NCBI GenBank assembly: GCA_002403895.1
Contig: DHIQ01000130.1
Coordinates: 1-14,599, forward strand
Direction of reading: 5' to 3'
DNA length: 14,599 nucleotides
Source of the DNA: Candidatus Neomicrothrix sp. UBA4742
GTDB lineage: Bacteria > Actinomycetota > Acidimicrobiia > Acidimicrobiales > Acidimicrobilacustridaceae
Below the pieces are notes generated by a model. It searched no databases and had not been told where the DNA came from. It worked only from the letters and a program-made list of their open reading frames with translations. A program made the translations under genes and the position numbers. Below, one piece after another: positions 1 through 11,021 of the stretch (positions are counted from its first letter, which is position 1; each line of letters begins with the position of its first letter).

Positions 1-1001
1 GAGTAGTCGAGGTAGAGCATCGAGGCCACCGCATCGACCCGGATGCCGTCCACGTGGTAGCGGTCCAGCCACGAATGGGCGCTCGACAGCAGGAACGAAC
101 GGACCTCGTAGCGGTCGTAGTTGAAGATGCAGCTCTTCCAGTCGGGGTGGAAGCCCTTGCGGGGATCGGCGTGCTCGAACAGGTGCGTCCCGTCGAAATA
201 GGCGAGGCCGTGCTCGTCGCCGGGGAAATGCGACGGCACCCAGTCGAGGATCACCCCGATGCCGTCACGGTGCAGCACGTCGATCAGGGCCATGAAGTCC
301 TGCGGTGTGCCGAAGCGCGACGTCGGGGCGAAGTACCCCGTCGTCTGGTACCCCCAGGAGCCGTAGAAGGGATGTTCCATCACCGGCAGGAACTCCACGT
401 GGGTGTAGCCCATCTCGCGCACGTAGCGGGCCAACGGCTCGGCGATCTCGCGGTAGTTCAGCGACCGGTGCTCGCCCTCCACATGGCGCCACGACCCCAG
501 GTGCATCTCGTAGATGGCCATGGGGGCGTCGAGCGCGTTGTGGGCGGCCCGAGTCGACATCCACGCCGCGTCCTGCCAGTCGTAGTCGAGGTCGCACACG
601 ATCGACGCGGTGCGCGGGGCCGGCTCGGCCGAGGTGGCGAACGGGTCGGCCTTGTCCACCATGTAGCCGCCCACCCGCGACTCGATGTGGAACTTGTAGC
701 GGGCTCCCGCCTCGATGCCGGGCAGGAACCGCTGCCAGATGCCGGCCGATCCCTGCGGCTCGAGCGGGTCGGACCCAGGCATCCACCCGTTGAAGTCGCC
801 GACGACCGACACCCGGGCCGCGTTGGGGGCCCACACCCCGAAGGTGACCCCGCCGTCGTGGTGTTGCGCCCCGAGCTTGTCGTAGAGGCGGGTGTGAGCG
901 CCCTCGTTGAACAGCCACAGGTCCGGCTCGGTGACCAGGCCGAGCGTTGCCGGATCGACGCCGGGGGCAGGGTCACGGGACGGTCGTGGTCGGTCGCTCA
1001 T
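1..1001 (-). CDS. glgB: 1,4-alpha-glucan branching enzyme, N-terminal part (cut by window edge)
   Basis: GlgB cuts an alpha-1,4-glucan chain and re-attaches it through an alpha-1,6 bond, making branches in the cytosol. About 333 residues are visible and the C-terminal half lies outside the window. An N-terminal CBM48 module is seen around residues 45-130 ([18 protein letters not shown]). The GH13 barrel follows, with [26 protein letters not shown] and DWVPSHFP. The hallmark [15 protein letters not shown] ends the visible part and places the predicted nucleophile at D323. The N-terminus is short, so the extra N1 module of longer GlgB proteins seems absent. The ATG overlaps the malQ stop as ATGA, and GGGGA lies 8 nt upstream, so translation is probably coupled. 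It is the last visible gene of the glgE-treS/mak-malQ-glgB operon and would branch the GlgE product. The identification is secure; the acid/base Glu cannot be checked here. Confidence 0.97.
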   Translation of the reverse strand, partial: MSDRPRPSRDPAPGVDPATLGLVTEPDLWLFNEGAHTRLYDKLGAQHHDGGVTFGVWAPNAARVSVVGDFNGWMPGSDPLEPQGSAGIWQRFLPGIEAGARYKFHIESRVGGYMVDKADPFATSAEPAPRTASIVCDLDYDWQDAAWMSTRAAHNALDAPMAIYEMHLGSWRHVEGEHRSLNYREIAEPLARYVREMGYTHVEFLPVMEHPFYGSWGYQTTGYFAPTSRFGTPQDFMALIDVLHRDGIGVILDWVPSHFPGDEHGLAYFDGTHLFEHADPRKGFHPDWKSCIFNYDRYEVRSFLLSSAHSWLDRYHVDGIRVDAVASMLYLDY

Positions 1002-3175
1002 GCGTCGATTCCCCACCCATCGGCGGTGCTGGTCTCGGTCGTCGTGCTAGCGCGAGCATGGCTGGCCAAGCGGCGGGCCTGCAGTGCCGCCAGTGTGGCC
1101 TCGATGGCGGGATCGGCTGCCATCTCGGTCAGCGAGAGCGGCAGACGCTGCACCCAGTTGGGTCGGTCGGGCCCTGTGCCCGGCACATTCTGCGCCTCGG
1201 TGGAGCCGACCAGATCGTCGAGCGACACCAACACCGCCGGCGCCTCGCTGTCGCCCAGGGCCTCCAGCACCCCGCGCAAGAGGTCGCGCTCACCCCCGGG
1301 ACCGCGACCCTCGTAGCCCCGCCGCTCGAGGTCGACCACCAGCGCGTCGCACGACCGTTGGCGTCGGGCGAACTGGTGGGCGGCATCGTCGCGCGACAGC
1401 TGGCCGCCGTCGACCCGGGCCCGCACGTCGTCGGCGGCCACGAAGGCGGCGAACGGGGGCATGTCATGGGTGTCGACGGTGGCCACCATGCGATGGTCCG
1501 GTGCTCCCAGCTCGCTGCCGGGACCGTCGGGCATGGCGAACTCGGCGACGTAGCTGCGCAACACCCGGTGATGGTCCATGGCCTCACGCACCGCGTCGGG
1601 CACCGTGCCCAGATCCTCCCCCACCACCAGGCACTCGGCGCGATGGGACTCTATGGCCACCACCGCGAACTGCTCCTCTGTCGGGTAGCGGACGTAGACC
1701 CCCTCAGTGGCATCCATGCCGTCGGGAACCCAGAACAGCCGGTGCAGGCCCATGACATGATCCAGGCGCAACATGCCAGAGTGGGTCATGTGGTGGCGCA
1801 CGCATTCGGCCAGATGGCGATGGCCTTCGGCCCGGGCCCGATCCGGCCGCAAGGGCGGGAACCCCCAGTTCTGGCCCAGGGCGAAGAAATCGTCGGGCGG
1901 GGCGCCCACCGCCGCTCCCCACCCGAACGCGTCGCGGTCGATCCAGGTGTCGAACCCGTCGCCGCTCGAGCCCACCGGCAGGTCGAGATACAGCTGCTGC
2001 CCCCGGGCGGCCAGCCCGGCCTGCACCTGGGAGAGCTGGCGGTACATCGACCACTGGGCGTAGACGTGGCGAGCGGCCACCCGGCGGTCGTAGTCGTCGG
2101 GTGACAACCGCCCGTGGCGCTGGGCCTCCGGCCATGCGTGCCAGCCGGTGCCACGGCGTTCCACCGTGGCCCGGAACCGCCCGTACTCGACGACGGTGGG
2201 GTGCTCGTCCACCCAGGTGTCGAACTCGGCTCGCCGCGCCACCGGCTGGGCGAAGAAGGTGGTGGTCAACTCGTCGAGCACCGCCGTCATCAGCCGCGCC
2301 CGCCTGGCGGCGTCGAAGCGGTCCGACGCCCGCAGTGCCGCCAACTCGGCCTGGGTATCGGGGTCATCGAGCAGCGCCATGGCCGCCGGCGATGCGGCCA
2401 ACTCGGGGAGTCGGTCCACATCGAGGTAGGCCTCGTTCCAGAAACAGCGCGACACCGGCGAGTACGGGCTGGGGTCGTAGGGGCGGTCCAGGTAGGTGGC
2501 GAGCAGGGGCAAGGTGCCGACGATGCGGCCACCGTGCCGGTCGATCCAGCCACCGAGGATGTCGAGATCGAACACGTCGGGGCCTCTACCCAGCTCAGTG
2601 CGCAGCGAGTACAAGGGGGCGAAGGCACCCCACAGCCGGTCGCGGGGTTGGGGCTGCACCACGTGCTCGGGGGCCACCAACACCGTGACCTGGTGGCGCT
2701 CGCCGCCGAGGTCCACGGTCATCACGTGCGAGCCGATGGCCACATCAGGTCGGGCCAGCTCGACCCGATGCCAGCGCCAGTGACGACCGTCGTCGTGTCG
2801 TTCGCCCACCACAGACACCTCGTCCACGGTGACATCCCACGAGCGTTCACCCCCGCCCTCGGCGTGCAGTTCGATGCGGGCGGAGGAGACCGCCGCGCCG
2901 ACCTCCACGCACAGTTCGAACGTCAAGGGGCGATCGCCGGCGACGACCACAACAGGCGGCACCGCCACCGTCTGGTAAGCGAGCGTGTGGGCCCGCAGCG
3001 ACCCGGTGGCATCAGCCAACCCGGTGATGGGGGCACCCATCGCCCACAGCACGGCGACCAGGGCCTCGACCGAGGCTTCGTGGTGGTGGCCCTGCACGTC
3101 CCAGTAGCCGGTCTCCACGCCGAGGGCAGAAGCGTGAGCGAGGAGTTCTGCCGTCAGATCACCCGGCGAGGTCAT
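998..3175 (-). CDS. malQ: 4-alpha-glucanotransferase (amylomaltase, GH77)
   Basis: MalQ moves alpha-1,4-glucan segments between maltooligosaccharides, releasing glucose or lengthening chains in the cytosol. The protein has 725 residues, close to the long MalQ forms of about 700. Residues 1 to about 170 form the N-terminal extension typical of that type (ETGYWDVQG, then a beta-rich part). GH77 signatures follow: [64 protein letters not shown] and [11 protein letters not shown]. From family knowledge the triad would be D472 (nucleophile), E520 (acid/base) and D571. The start lies 4 nt after the treS/mak stop and has only a poor Shine-Dalgarno site, which suggests coupling. The stop overlaps the glgB start. 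The segment after THD (MPPFAAF) differs from the commoner TPTxxGW form. Its place inside a GlgE operon suggests a role in trimming or recycling short glucans; that role is inferred. Confidence 0.93.
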   Translation of the reverse strand: MTSPGDLTAELLAHASALGVETGYWDVQGHHHEASVEALVAVLWAMGAPITGLADATGSLRAHTLAYQTVAVPPVVVVAGDRPLTFELCVEVGAAVSSARIELHAEGGGERSWDVTVDEVSVVGERHDDGRHWRWHRVELARPDVAIGSHVMTVDLGGERHQVTVLVAPEHVVQPQPRDRLWGAFAPLYSLRTELGRGPDVFDLDILGGWIDRHGGRIVGTLPLLATYLDRPYDPSPYSPVSRCFWNEAYLDVDRLPELAASPAAMALLDDPDTQAELAALRASDRFDAARRARLMTAVLDELTTTFFAQPVARRAEFDTWVDEHPTVVEYGRFRATVERRGTGWHAWPEAQRHGRLSPDDYDRRVAARHVYAQWSMYRQLSQVQAGLAARGQQLYLDLPVGSSGDGFDTWIDRDAFGWGAAVGAPPDDFFALGQNWGFPPLRPDRARAEGHRHLAECVRHHMTHSGMLRLDHVMGLHRLFWVPDGMDATEGVYVRYPTEEQFAVVAIESHRAECLVVGEDLGTVPDAVREAMDHHRVLRSYVAEFAMPDGPGSELGAPDHRMVATVDTHDMPPFAAFVAADDVRARVDGGQLSRDDAAHQFARRQRSCDALVVDLERRGYEGRGPGGERDLLRGVLEALGDSEAPAVLVSLDDLVGSTEAQNVPGTGPDRPNWVQRLPLSLTEMAADPAIEATLAALQARRLASHARASTTTETSTADGWGIDA

Positions 3176-3179
3176 GGCC

Positions 3180-6536
<3,357 letters not shown>

Positions 6537-6538
6537 GA

Positions 6539-8533
6539 TCAGGGAGCCTCGCGGGAATCGTCTTCGTCGCGTTGGATGATCCGGAACACGTGCGCTGGTT
6601 GGTGCGCCGGGTCCAACTCGATGAACGCCTGCCCACCCTTCCACGCAAAGGCGTGGCCGCCCAACACGTCCTCCACCTCGAACGGGCGACCCGGGTCGAG
6701 CCCCAGCACTGCGGGGTCGAACGAGACGGTGCCGCGCTGCACCCCGAGCGGATCGAGATTGACCACCACCAACATCGTGGCCGCGCCGGGAAGCGCCGAA
6801 TCGACCGACGGGCCGGTGTGCGCCGTCTTGGAAAAGCACAGGAGCGCTTCGTTGTCGCTGCCGTGGAAGCGCAATGTCCGCAAGGTGTGCAGGGCCAATT
6901 GCTGGCGACGGATGCGGTTGAGGTCACCCATGAGGGGCCGCAGGGTGCGGGCGCTGGTCAGGTCCCACTGGCGGACCTCATACTTCTCCGACGCGCCGAA
7001 CTCCTCCTTGCCGTTGCCGGCGGGCACGTTGTCCCCCGCCTCGAAGCCGGGGCCGTACACGCCGTAGCTGGGCGAGAGGGTGGCAGCCAGAGCGAGCCGC
7101 ACGGCAAAGGCCTCGAGCGGGGCGTGCTGGAGGTGCAACGGCAGGATGTCGGGGGTAGTGGGCCAGGCGTTGGGCCGGAACTCATCGACCCATGGCGGCG
7201 ACGCCAGTTCGGTGAAATACTCGACCAGTTCGTGGGCCGAGGTCCGCCACGTGAAGTACGTGTACCCCTGGGTGAACCCAACCTGGCCCAGCCGGCGCAT
7301 CACCATCGGGCGGGTGAAGGCCTCGGCCAGGAAGATCGTGCCCGGGTGAAGGGCTCGCACCTCGGCGATGAGCCAGTGCCAGAACGCGAACGGCTTGGTG
7401 TGGGGGTTGTCCACCCGGAACACCCCGACGCCGTGATCACACCAGAACAACGTCACCGCCAGCAGTTCGTCCCACAGGGCGCGCCAGGCCGGCGTGTCGA
7501 AGTCGAGTGGATAGATGTCCTGGTAGACCTTGGGCGGATTCTCGGCGTACTGGATGGTGCCGTCGGGGCGGTGGCGGAACCATTCCGGGTGCTCGGTGAC
7601 CCACGGATGGTCAGGCGAGCACTGGAAGGCCAGGTCGAGGGCGAGGGCGATGTCCACCTCCTTCGCGGCGCGGGCCAGCGCGGCCACGTCGGCCACCGTG
7701 CCCAAGTCGGGATGCACCGCGGTGTGGCCCCCTTCGGGTCCGCCGATGGCCCATGGGCTGCCGGGGTCGCCGGGACCCGCCGCGGTGACGTTGTCACGGC
7801 CCTTGCGATGAGACCGACCGATGGGGTGCACAGGGGGCAGGTACAACACGTCGATGCCGAGGTCAGCGAACTCGTCGAGGCGACGGCCCACGGCGGCCAG
7901 CGTGCCCACCGAGCGGGGAAACAGCTCGTACCAGGTGGAGAACAGAGCCCGCTCGGGCTCCACCTCCACCTCGATCGGATCCGACACGGTGGCGTCGCCG
8001 GCCCGCAGAGCGCGACGAGCGATGGCCTCGAGCTCGGCGCCGAGCTCGTCGTCGGCGATGACCGAGTCGTCCCCGGCCCGCAGGGCGGCCGCCGCCACCG
8101 CCAATGAGTTCGCTACCCGCTTCGGCCCGGCCTCGGCCAGCTCGTCGAGCAGGGCCGCCCCGGCCAGGAGCTCGGAGGTGAGGTCCAGGCCGGCGTCGCG
8201 TTTTCGGTGGGTGCCATCGCGCCAGGTGGCCACCCGGTCGATCCAGGCCCGCACCCGGTAGCGGTGCATCCCGACCGCCTCGGGCACGAAGCGGCCCTGC
8301 CACCGGTCGAGACCGGGATTCCCCGACGTCATGGGTTCCTCAGTCCACCCCTGGGCTCCCGGCGGGCGGTGCGCGACGACTACGGCCAGGTGGTCATGGC
8401 CGTCGGCGAACACCGTGGCTTCCACGTCGACGGGCTCTCCCACCACCCGCTTCACGGGGAAGCGGCCCCCGGCCACCTGAGGCGCGAGGTCGTCGATCAC
8501 GATCCGGCTCGGGGCCGGCGCCAGCCGGGTCAC
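6539..8533 (-). CDS. glgE: Alpha-1,4-glucan:maltose-1-phosphate maltosyltransferase (GH13_3)
   Basis: GlgE transfers maltosyl units from alpha-maltose 1-phosphate to the non-reducing end of an alpha-1,4-glucan. It is the defining enzyme of the GlgE pathway. The length is 664 residues, against about 675-700 for characterised actinobacterial enzymes. Visible motifs are the N-terminal beta domain ([18 protein letters not shown]), [38 protein letters not shown] (maltose-phosphate site), [16 protein letters not shown] (nucleophile D375), FLAEAFTRP (acid/base E404) and TTPDILP (D462). The D-to-E spacing of 29 matches the Streptomyces enzyme from memory. The start is GTG at 8533, with the purine run AGAAAGAGAGG directly before it; a second GTG at residue 12 (8500) is an alternative. 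It is the first gene of the operon, with 149 bp of non-coding sequence upstream, and its TGA lies 2 nt before the treS/mak ATG. Confidence 0.97.
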   Translation of the reverse strand: MTRLAPAPSRIVIDDLAPQVAGGRFPVKRVVGEPVDVEATVFADGHDHLAVVVAHRPPGAQGWTEEPMTSGNPGLDRWQGRFVPEAVGMHRYRVRAWIDRVATWRDGTHRKRDAGLDLTSELLAGAALLDELAEAGPKRVANSLAVAAAALRAGDDSVIADDELGAELEAIARRALRAGDATVSDPIEVEVEPERALFSTWYELFPRSVGTLAAVGRRLDEFADLGIDVLYLPPVHPIGRSHRKGRDNVTAAGPGDPGSPWAIGGPEGGHTAVHPDLGTVADVAALARAAKEVDIALALDLAFQCSPDHPWVTEHPEWFRHRPDGTIQYAENPPKVYQDIYPLDFDTPAWRALWDELLAVTLFWCDHGVGVFRVDNPHTKPFAFWHWLIAEVRALHPGTIFLAEAFTRPMVMRRLGQVGFTQGYTYFTWRTSAHELVEYFTELASPPWVDEFRPNAWPTTPDILPLHLQHAPLEAFAVRLALAATLSPSYGVYGPGFEAGDNVPAGNGKEEFGASEKYEVRQWDLTSARTLRPLMGDLNRIRRQQLALHTLRTLRFHGSDNEALLCFSKTAHTGPSVDSALPGAATMLVVVNLDPLGVQRGTVSFDPAVLGLDPGRPFEVEDVLGGHAFAWKGGQAFIELDPAHQPAHVFRIIQRDEDDSREAP

Positions 8534-8682
8534 CCTCTCTTTCTACTCGCACCACCGTGCCCCCCGGTCCAGAAAGGGCAACAGATCTCGAGGGAACCGC
8601 TCAACCACTGCGCCAATCGGCGTAGGCAACGGCGATACATGTAGGTCTATCGACCCATTGGCGGCGGCGCTTGACCGGCCCG
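8534..8682 (-). other. Intergenic region upstream of glgE; probable site of its promoter, none recognised
   Basis: This 149-bp gap separates the yhhN stop from the glgE GTG. It is the only non-coding gap on the minus strand large enough for an independent promoter for the glgE operon. I found no convincing -35/-10 pair and no hairpin with a T-run behind yhhN. A small perfect inverted repeat, GGTC-TATC-GACC, lies at 8644-8655, and CGATA/TATCG arms flank it at about 8633-8652. Both are too short to call an operator. Placing a promoter here is inference from layout. Confidence 0.3.
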
Positions 8683-9321
8683 TCACACCATCGACAGGAC
8701 GAGCCCGATCTGGCCCAGGTGATAGGTCACGATCACCGCGATCCGACCCCAGGGATACGTCTTGACGAACTTGTTCCAGGCGATGAGCGCGTCGGAGCAG
8801 TAGAAGAGCGACGCGCCCACGATGGCGAACGGGTTCCGGGTGCCGATGGCGCTGGCCACCATCAACGAGATGACCCCGATGTACACCCCGACAGGCACGA
8901 TCAGCTCCGCCTCGTCGCTATCGGCCACCGCCCGCAGGATGCGCCGCCCCAAGACCACGACGGCCACTCCCACCACGATGAGGCCGATGACGAAGGCCTC
9001 GACCGAGACCCCCTGGCACCACAGGCCGACCACGTACGCCAGGTGGCCGACCAGGAACGCGCCCAGGCCGAACACGAACCATCGCTCATTGGGGAGCATC
9101 AGGAAGACATCACCGATGAGTGAGAAGACCAACGCGGCCACGAAGGCCACCAGGACGGCATTGCTGGACACATCGAGGCGCAGCGCGGCGGCGATGAGCA
9201 GCACCATGGTGAGGGGCTTGCACAGGTACTCGCCGGCGCGCCGGCCGGTGGCCACCGCCAACCAATCGCCGGCCGCCACCACCAAGGTGAGCGCCAATAG
9301 GAGGAAGGCCTGGCTGGTCAC
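8683..9321 (-). CDS. YhhN/TMEM86-family integral membrane protein, probable lysoplasmalogenase
   Basis: The family hydrolyses the vinyl-ether bond of lysoplasmalogens in animals (TMEM86), and a bacterial member has been shown to do so. The protein has 212 residues and is almost entirely hydrophobic, with about eight predicted membrane spans. Conserved polar family motifs are spaced along it: CKPLTMVLL (K35), LVFSLIGDVFLM, FGLGAFLVGHLAYVVG, SLFYCSDALIAWNKF and VTYHLGQIGLVLS. The GTG start overlaps the stop of the upstream 56-codon ORF as GTGA, and GGGAG lies about 9 nt upstream of it. It is the last gene of the ferredoxin/reductase run. The family call is firm. The substrate is uncertain, because aerobic actinobacteria are not known to be rich in plasmalogens, and a broader ether-lipid role is possible. 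Confidence 0.88.
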   Translation of the reverse strand: MTSQAFLLLALTLVVAAGDWLAVATGRRAGEYLCKPLTMVLLIAAALRLDVSSNAVLVAFVAALVFSLIGDVFLMLPNERWFVFGLGAFLVGHLAYVVGLWCQGVSVEAFVIGLIVVGVAVVVLGRRILRAVADSDEAELIVPVGVYIGVISLMVASAIGTRNPFAIVGASLFYCSDALIAWNKFVKTYPWGRIAVIVTYHLGQIGLVLSMV

Positions 9322-9488
9322 CGGGCCATTCTCCCGCGCTCGGCGATCCAGCCGCGGACCACGGCGATGAGCACCGCTCCATGGAGCAGGTTTCCCCCAC
9401 GCATGGTCCGCCGGGTCACGGATCCGATCACGGTGCCATCGTCGGCCAGATGATCGACCAGTTCGTCCGCCGGGCTCAGGTCGCTCAT
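9318..9488 (-). CDS. Truncated Nudix-like mini-ORF (56 aa)
   Basis: The product resembles only the N-terminus of Nudix hydrolases of the isopentenyl-diphosphate isomerase/YfcD kind: an acidic ELVDHLADDGTVIGSVTR strand-turn, then RGGNLLHGAVLIAVV. After that point the expected G-x-LLLxRR strand and the Nudix box (GX5EX7REUXEEXGU) are missing, and the protein stops after RGWIAERGRMAR. The missing part is not found in the other frames, which hold the intact yhhN gene. The start ATG overlaps the reductase stop (ATGA), with GGAAG 5 nt upstream. The stop overlaps the yhhN start (GTGA). Both junctions are typical of translated operon genes, so it may be expressed even though it cannot be a working Nudix enzyme. 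It could be a deletion relic whose new end fused neatly to yhhN, or a small protein of unknown role that only looks Nudix-like. Confidence 0.5.
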   Translation of the reverse strand: MSDLSPADELVDHLADDGTVIGSVTRRTMRGGNLLHGAVLIAVVRGWIAERGRMAR

Positions 9489-10693
9489 GCCAGCTTCCGG
9501 GCTCGCGCCAGGCCTTCGGCCCACTCGGTCGGCTCGGTCAGCAGCGAGCGCAGTTGCATGACGTGGCGAGGTCGGTTCATGCCGAGCACGCCGACGACGC
9601 GACCAGCCCGCCCGTACAGGGCCACGAAGCGTCGTTCGTCGGTGGTACCGATGACGACCTCGACGTCGTCGCCCGCGCCGGACCGACCGGCCAGCTGGAT
9701 CTTGACGTCGTACTGATCGCTCCAAAACCACGGCACCGGATCGAAGGTCACCGGCTCGGTCTCGTCGTGATCAGCCAGCAGCCGGCGGGCCGCCGCTTCG
9801 CCCATCTGGATGGCGGTCTCCCAGTGTTCGACGCGCAGCAGTTCGCCGTAGCGCGCGCTCGGCCAGCGGGCGATGTCGCCGGCGGCCACCACCCCGGGGG
9901 CAGCGGCCAGCGTCTCATCGGTGACGATGCCGTTGTCCACGTTGAGCCCTGAACCCTCGACCCACCCCGTGTTGGGGGACACGCCGATGCCGACCAGCAC
10001 GACCGACGCCTCGATCCGCGATCCATCGCTGAGCCGCACCGCCGCCACCCGGTCGGTGCCTTCCAGTCCGTCCACGCCGACGCCCAGGCGCAGGTCGACG
10101 CCGTGGTCACGGTGCAGCCCGGCCATGACCATGCCCATCTCGGAGCCCAGCGCCCGCTCCAGTGGGGCGGCGGCCGCCTCGAGCAGGGTCACCTCGATTC
10201 CTCGACCCCGGCACACCGCCGCCACCTCGGCTCCGATGAAGCCGGCACCGATCACCACCACCCGCTCGGGCTGTTCGTCAAGCTGTTCCCGCAAGACCAG
10301 GCAATCGTCCAGCGTGCGCAGCACATGCACCCCCTCGAGCATCGGCGCCCCCGGCAGCCATCGGGCCGCGGCGCCGGTGGCGATCACCAGGCCGTCGTAG
10401 CCGATGCGTTCGCCGCCATCGAGGCGTACGAAACGGTCGATGCGATCGAGCCCCATGGCCCGACGTCCCAGCCGGTAGTCGATGCCGAGGTCCTCGCGCG
10501 CCGCCGGCAGGATGATGCGATCGACGTCCCACACCCCGGCGAGCACCTGCTTCGACAGCGGCGGTCGGTCATAGGGCGTGTTGGGGTCGGCGTCGATGAC
10601 GGTGATGGTGCCGTCGAAACCGTCGCGTCGCAGCGTGTGCGCTGCGTTCATCCCCGCCAGGGACGCCCCGACGATGACCACCGAGCCGATCAT
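9485..10693 (-). CDS. FAD-dependent NAD(P)H:ferredoxin reductase
   Basis: The enzyme passes electrons from NAD(P)H through FAD to a small iron-sulfur protein, in the manner of putidaredoxin, rhodocoxin and dioxygenase ferredoxin reductases. The length is 402 residues, normal for the family. Domains in order: FAD-binding GASLAG (residues 9-14) with YDRPPLSKQVLAG; VIATGAAARWLPG closing the first FAD part; the NAD(P) Rossmann motif VVVIGAGFIGAEVAA (first Gly 149); the second FAD motif VVAAGDIARWP (D273); then RVEHWETAIQMGE and the C-terminal reductase domain with FWSDQYDVKIQLAG. The ATG has AGAAGGAAG about 6 nt upstream. The ferredoxin gene ends 43 nt upstream, so that ferredoxin is the likely partner. 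The stop overlaps the next small ORF (ATGA). The terminal oxygenase is not in the window, so the pathway is unknown. Confidence 0.93.
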   Translation of the reverse strand: MIGSVVIVGASLAGMNAAHTLRRDGFDGTITVIDADPNTPYDRPPLSKQVLAGVWDVDRIILPAAREDLGIDYRLGRRAMGLDRIDRFVRLDGGERIGYDGLVIATGAAARWLPGAPMLEGVHVLRTLDDCLVLREQLDEQPERVVVIGAGFIGAEVAAVCRGRGIEVTLLEAAAAPLERALGSEMGMVMAGLHRDHGVDLRLGVGVDGLEGTDRVAAVRLSDGSRIEASVVLVGIGVSPNTGWVEGSGLNVDNGIVTDETLAAAPGVVAAGDIARWPSARYGELLRVEHWETAIQMGEAAARRLLADHDETEPVTFDPVPWFWSDQYDVKIQLAGRSGAGDDVEVVIGTTDERRFVALYGRAGRVVGVLGMNRPRHVMQLRSLLTEPTEWAEGLARARKLA

Positions 10694-10736
10694 GGGTGCT
10701 TCCTTCTCGCTCCCGCCGAGCGACCCGGCGGGCGGG

Positions 10737-10931
10737 TCACTCCTCCGCGATGGAGATCGCCTGCTTGGGGCAGCGCTGCACCGCCTCTTCGAGCTTGGCC
10801 CGCAGTTCCTCGGGCGGCGTCTCGTTGAGGATGTACAGGAAGTCGTCGTCCCGGACCTCGAAGATCTCCGGCGCGATGCCCATGCAGATCGCGTTGCTCT
10901 CGCACAGATCGAAATCGACGACCACTCGCAT
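10737..10931 (-). CDS. Small [3Fe-4S]-type ferredoxin
   Basis: This is a 64-residue electron carrier that would pass single electrons from the adjacent reductase to an oxygenase, usually a cytochrome P450 in actinobacteria. Cysteines lie at C10 and C16 (LCESNAICMGIAPEIF) and C54 (QRCPKQAIS). This is the CxxXxxC...CP pattern of one-cluster ferredoxins in which the fourth cluster ligand is replaced, here by N13. Such proteins normally bind [3Fe-4S], and Asn at this place also occurs in mycobacterial P450 ferredoxins. The ATG at 10931 was chosen because AGAGGGG stands 6 nt upstream and the homology starts there; an in-frame ATG pair at 10967 would add 12 residues with no family similarity. It leads the minus-strand run and faces the CoA-transferase gene across a 90-bp divergent promoter region. 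Confidence 0.93.
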   Translation of the reverse strand: MRVVVDFDLCESNAICMGIAPEIFEVRDDDFLYILNETPPEELRAKLEEAVQRCPKQAISIAEE

Positions 10932-10937
10932 TCCGTG

Positions 10938-10944
10938 CCCCTCT
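10938..10944 (-). promoter_or_regulatory. Shine-Dalgarno site deciding the ferredoxin start
   Basis: On the minus strand AGAGGGG stands 6 nt before the ATG at 10931. It supports that start over the in-frame ATG at 10967. Confidence 0.7.
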
Positions 10945-11002
10945 CGTGATGGCGTGAAGCTCATCATGCCTCAATGCGCCACCACGCCACGCTTGCGGTG
11001 AA

Positions 11003-11021
11003 ATCTGATGGGGTATCAGAT
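11003..11021. promoter_or_regulatory. Perfect inverted repeat, candidate operator in the divergent promoter region
   Basis: The 19-bp sequence ATCTGAT-GGGGT-ATCAGAT has perfect 7-bp arms around a 5-bp centre. It ends directly before the ATG of the CoA-transferase gene and lies about 72 bp upstream of the divergent ferredoxin start. A TTGCGG at 10993-10998 and a TATCAG at 11014-11019 inside the repeat, 15 nt apart, could serve as -35/-10. The centre GGGG could also act as a Shine-Dalgarno site 8 nt before the ATG. Either way, a bound dimeric repressor (TetR- or GntR-like) would block expression. No regulator gene is in the window. The repeat is seen directly; its function is inferred. Confidence 0.55.

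Noticed and set aside
6537..6839. N-terminal extension of treS/mak by 101 codons
   Set aside because: It would lie wholly inside glgE and has Arg/Gly-rich shadow composition; TreS homology starts just after the ATG at 6536.
6572..8107. Open frame of 511 codons on the plus strand, antisense to glgE
   Set aside because: Same shadow composition, no domain recognised, and glgE covers the region with every catalytic residue intact.
8597..8615. Minus-strand TGGCGCAGTGGTTGAGCGG, which looks like a tRNA D-arm
   Set aside because: No acceptor stem, anticodon arm or GGTTCGANTCC-type T-arm at the right distance; chance resemblance.
9318..9321. Frameshift restoring a full Nudix gene into the yhhN reading frame
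   Set aside because: The downstream frame is an intact 212-residue membrane protein with all YhhN motifs, and no frame shows a Nudix box.
10974..11021. Upstream start for the CoA-transferase gene
   Set aside because: It adds 16 residues with no family similarity and would run through the inverted repeat; 11022 or 11028 fits the family N-terminus.
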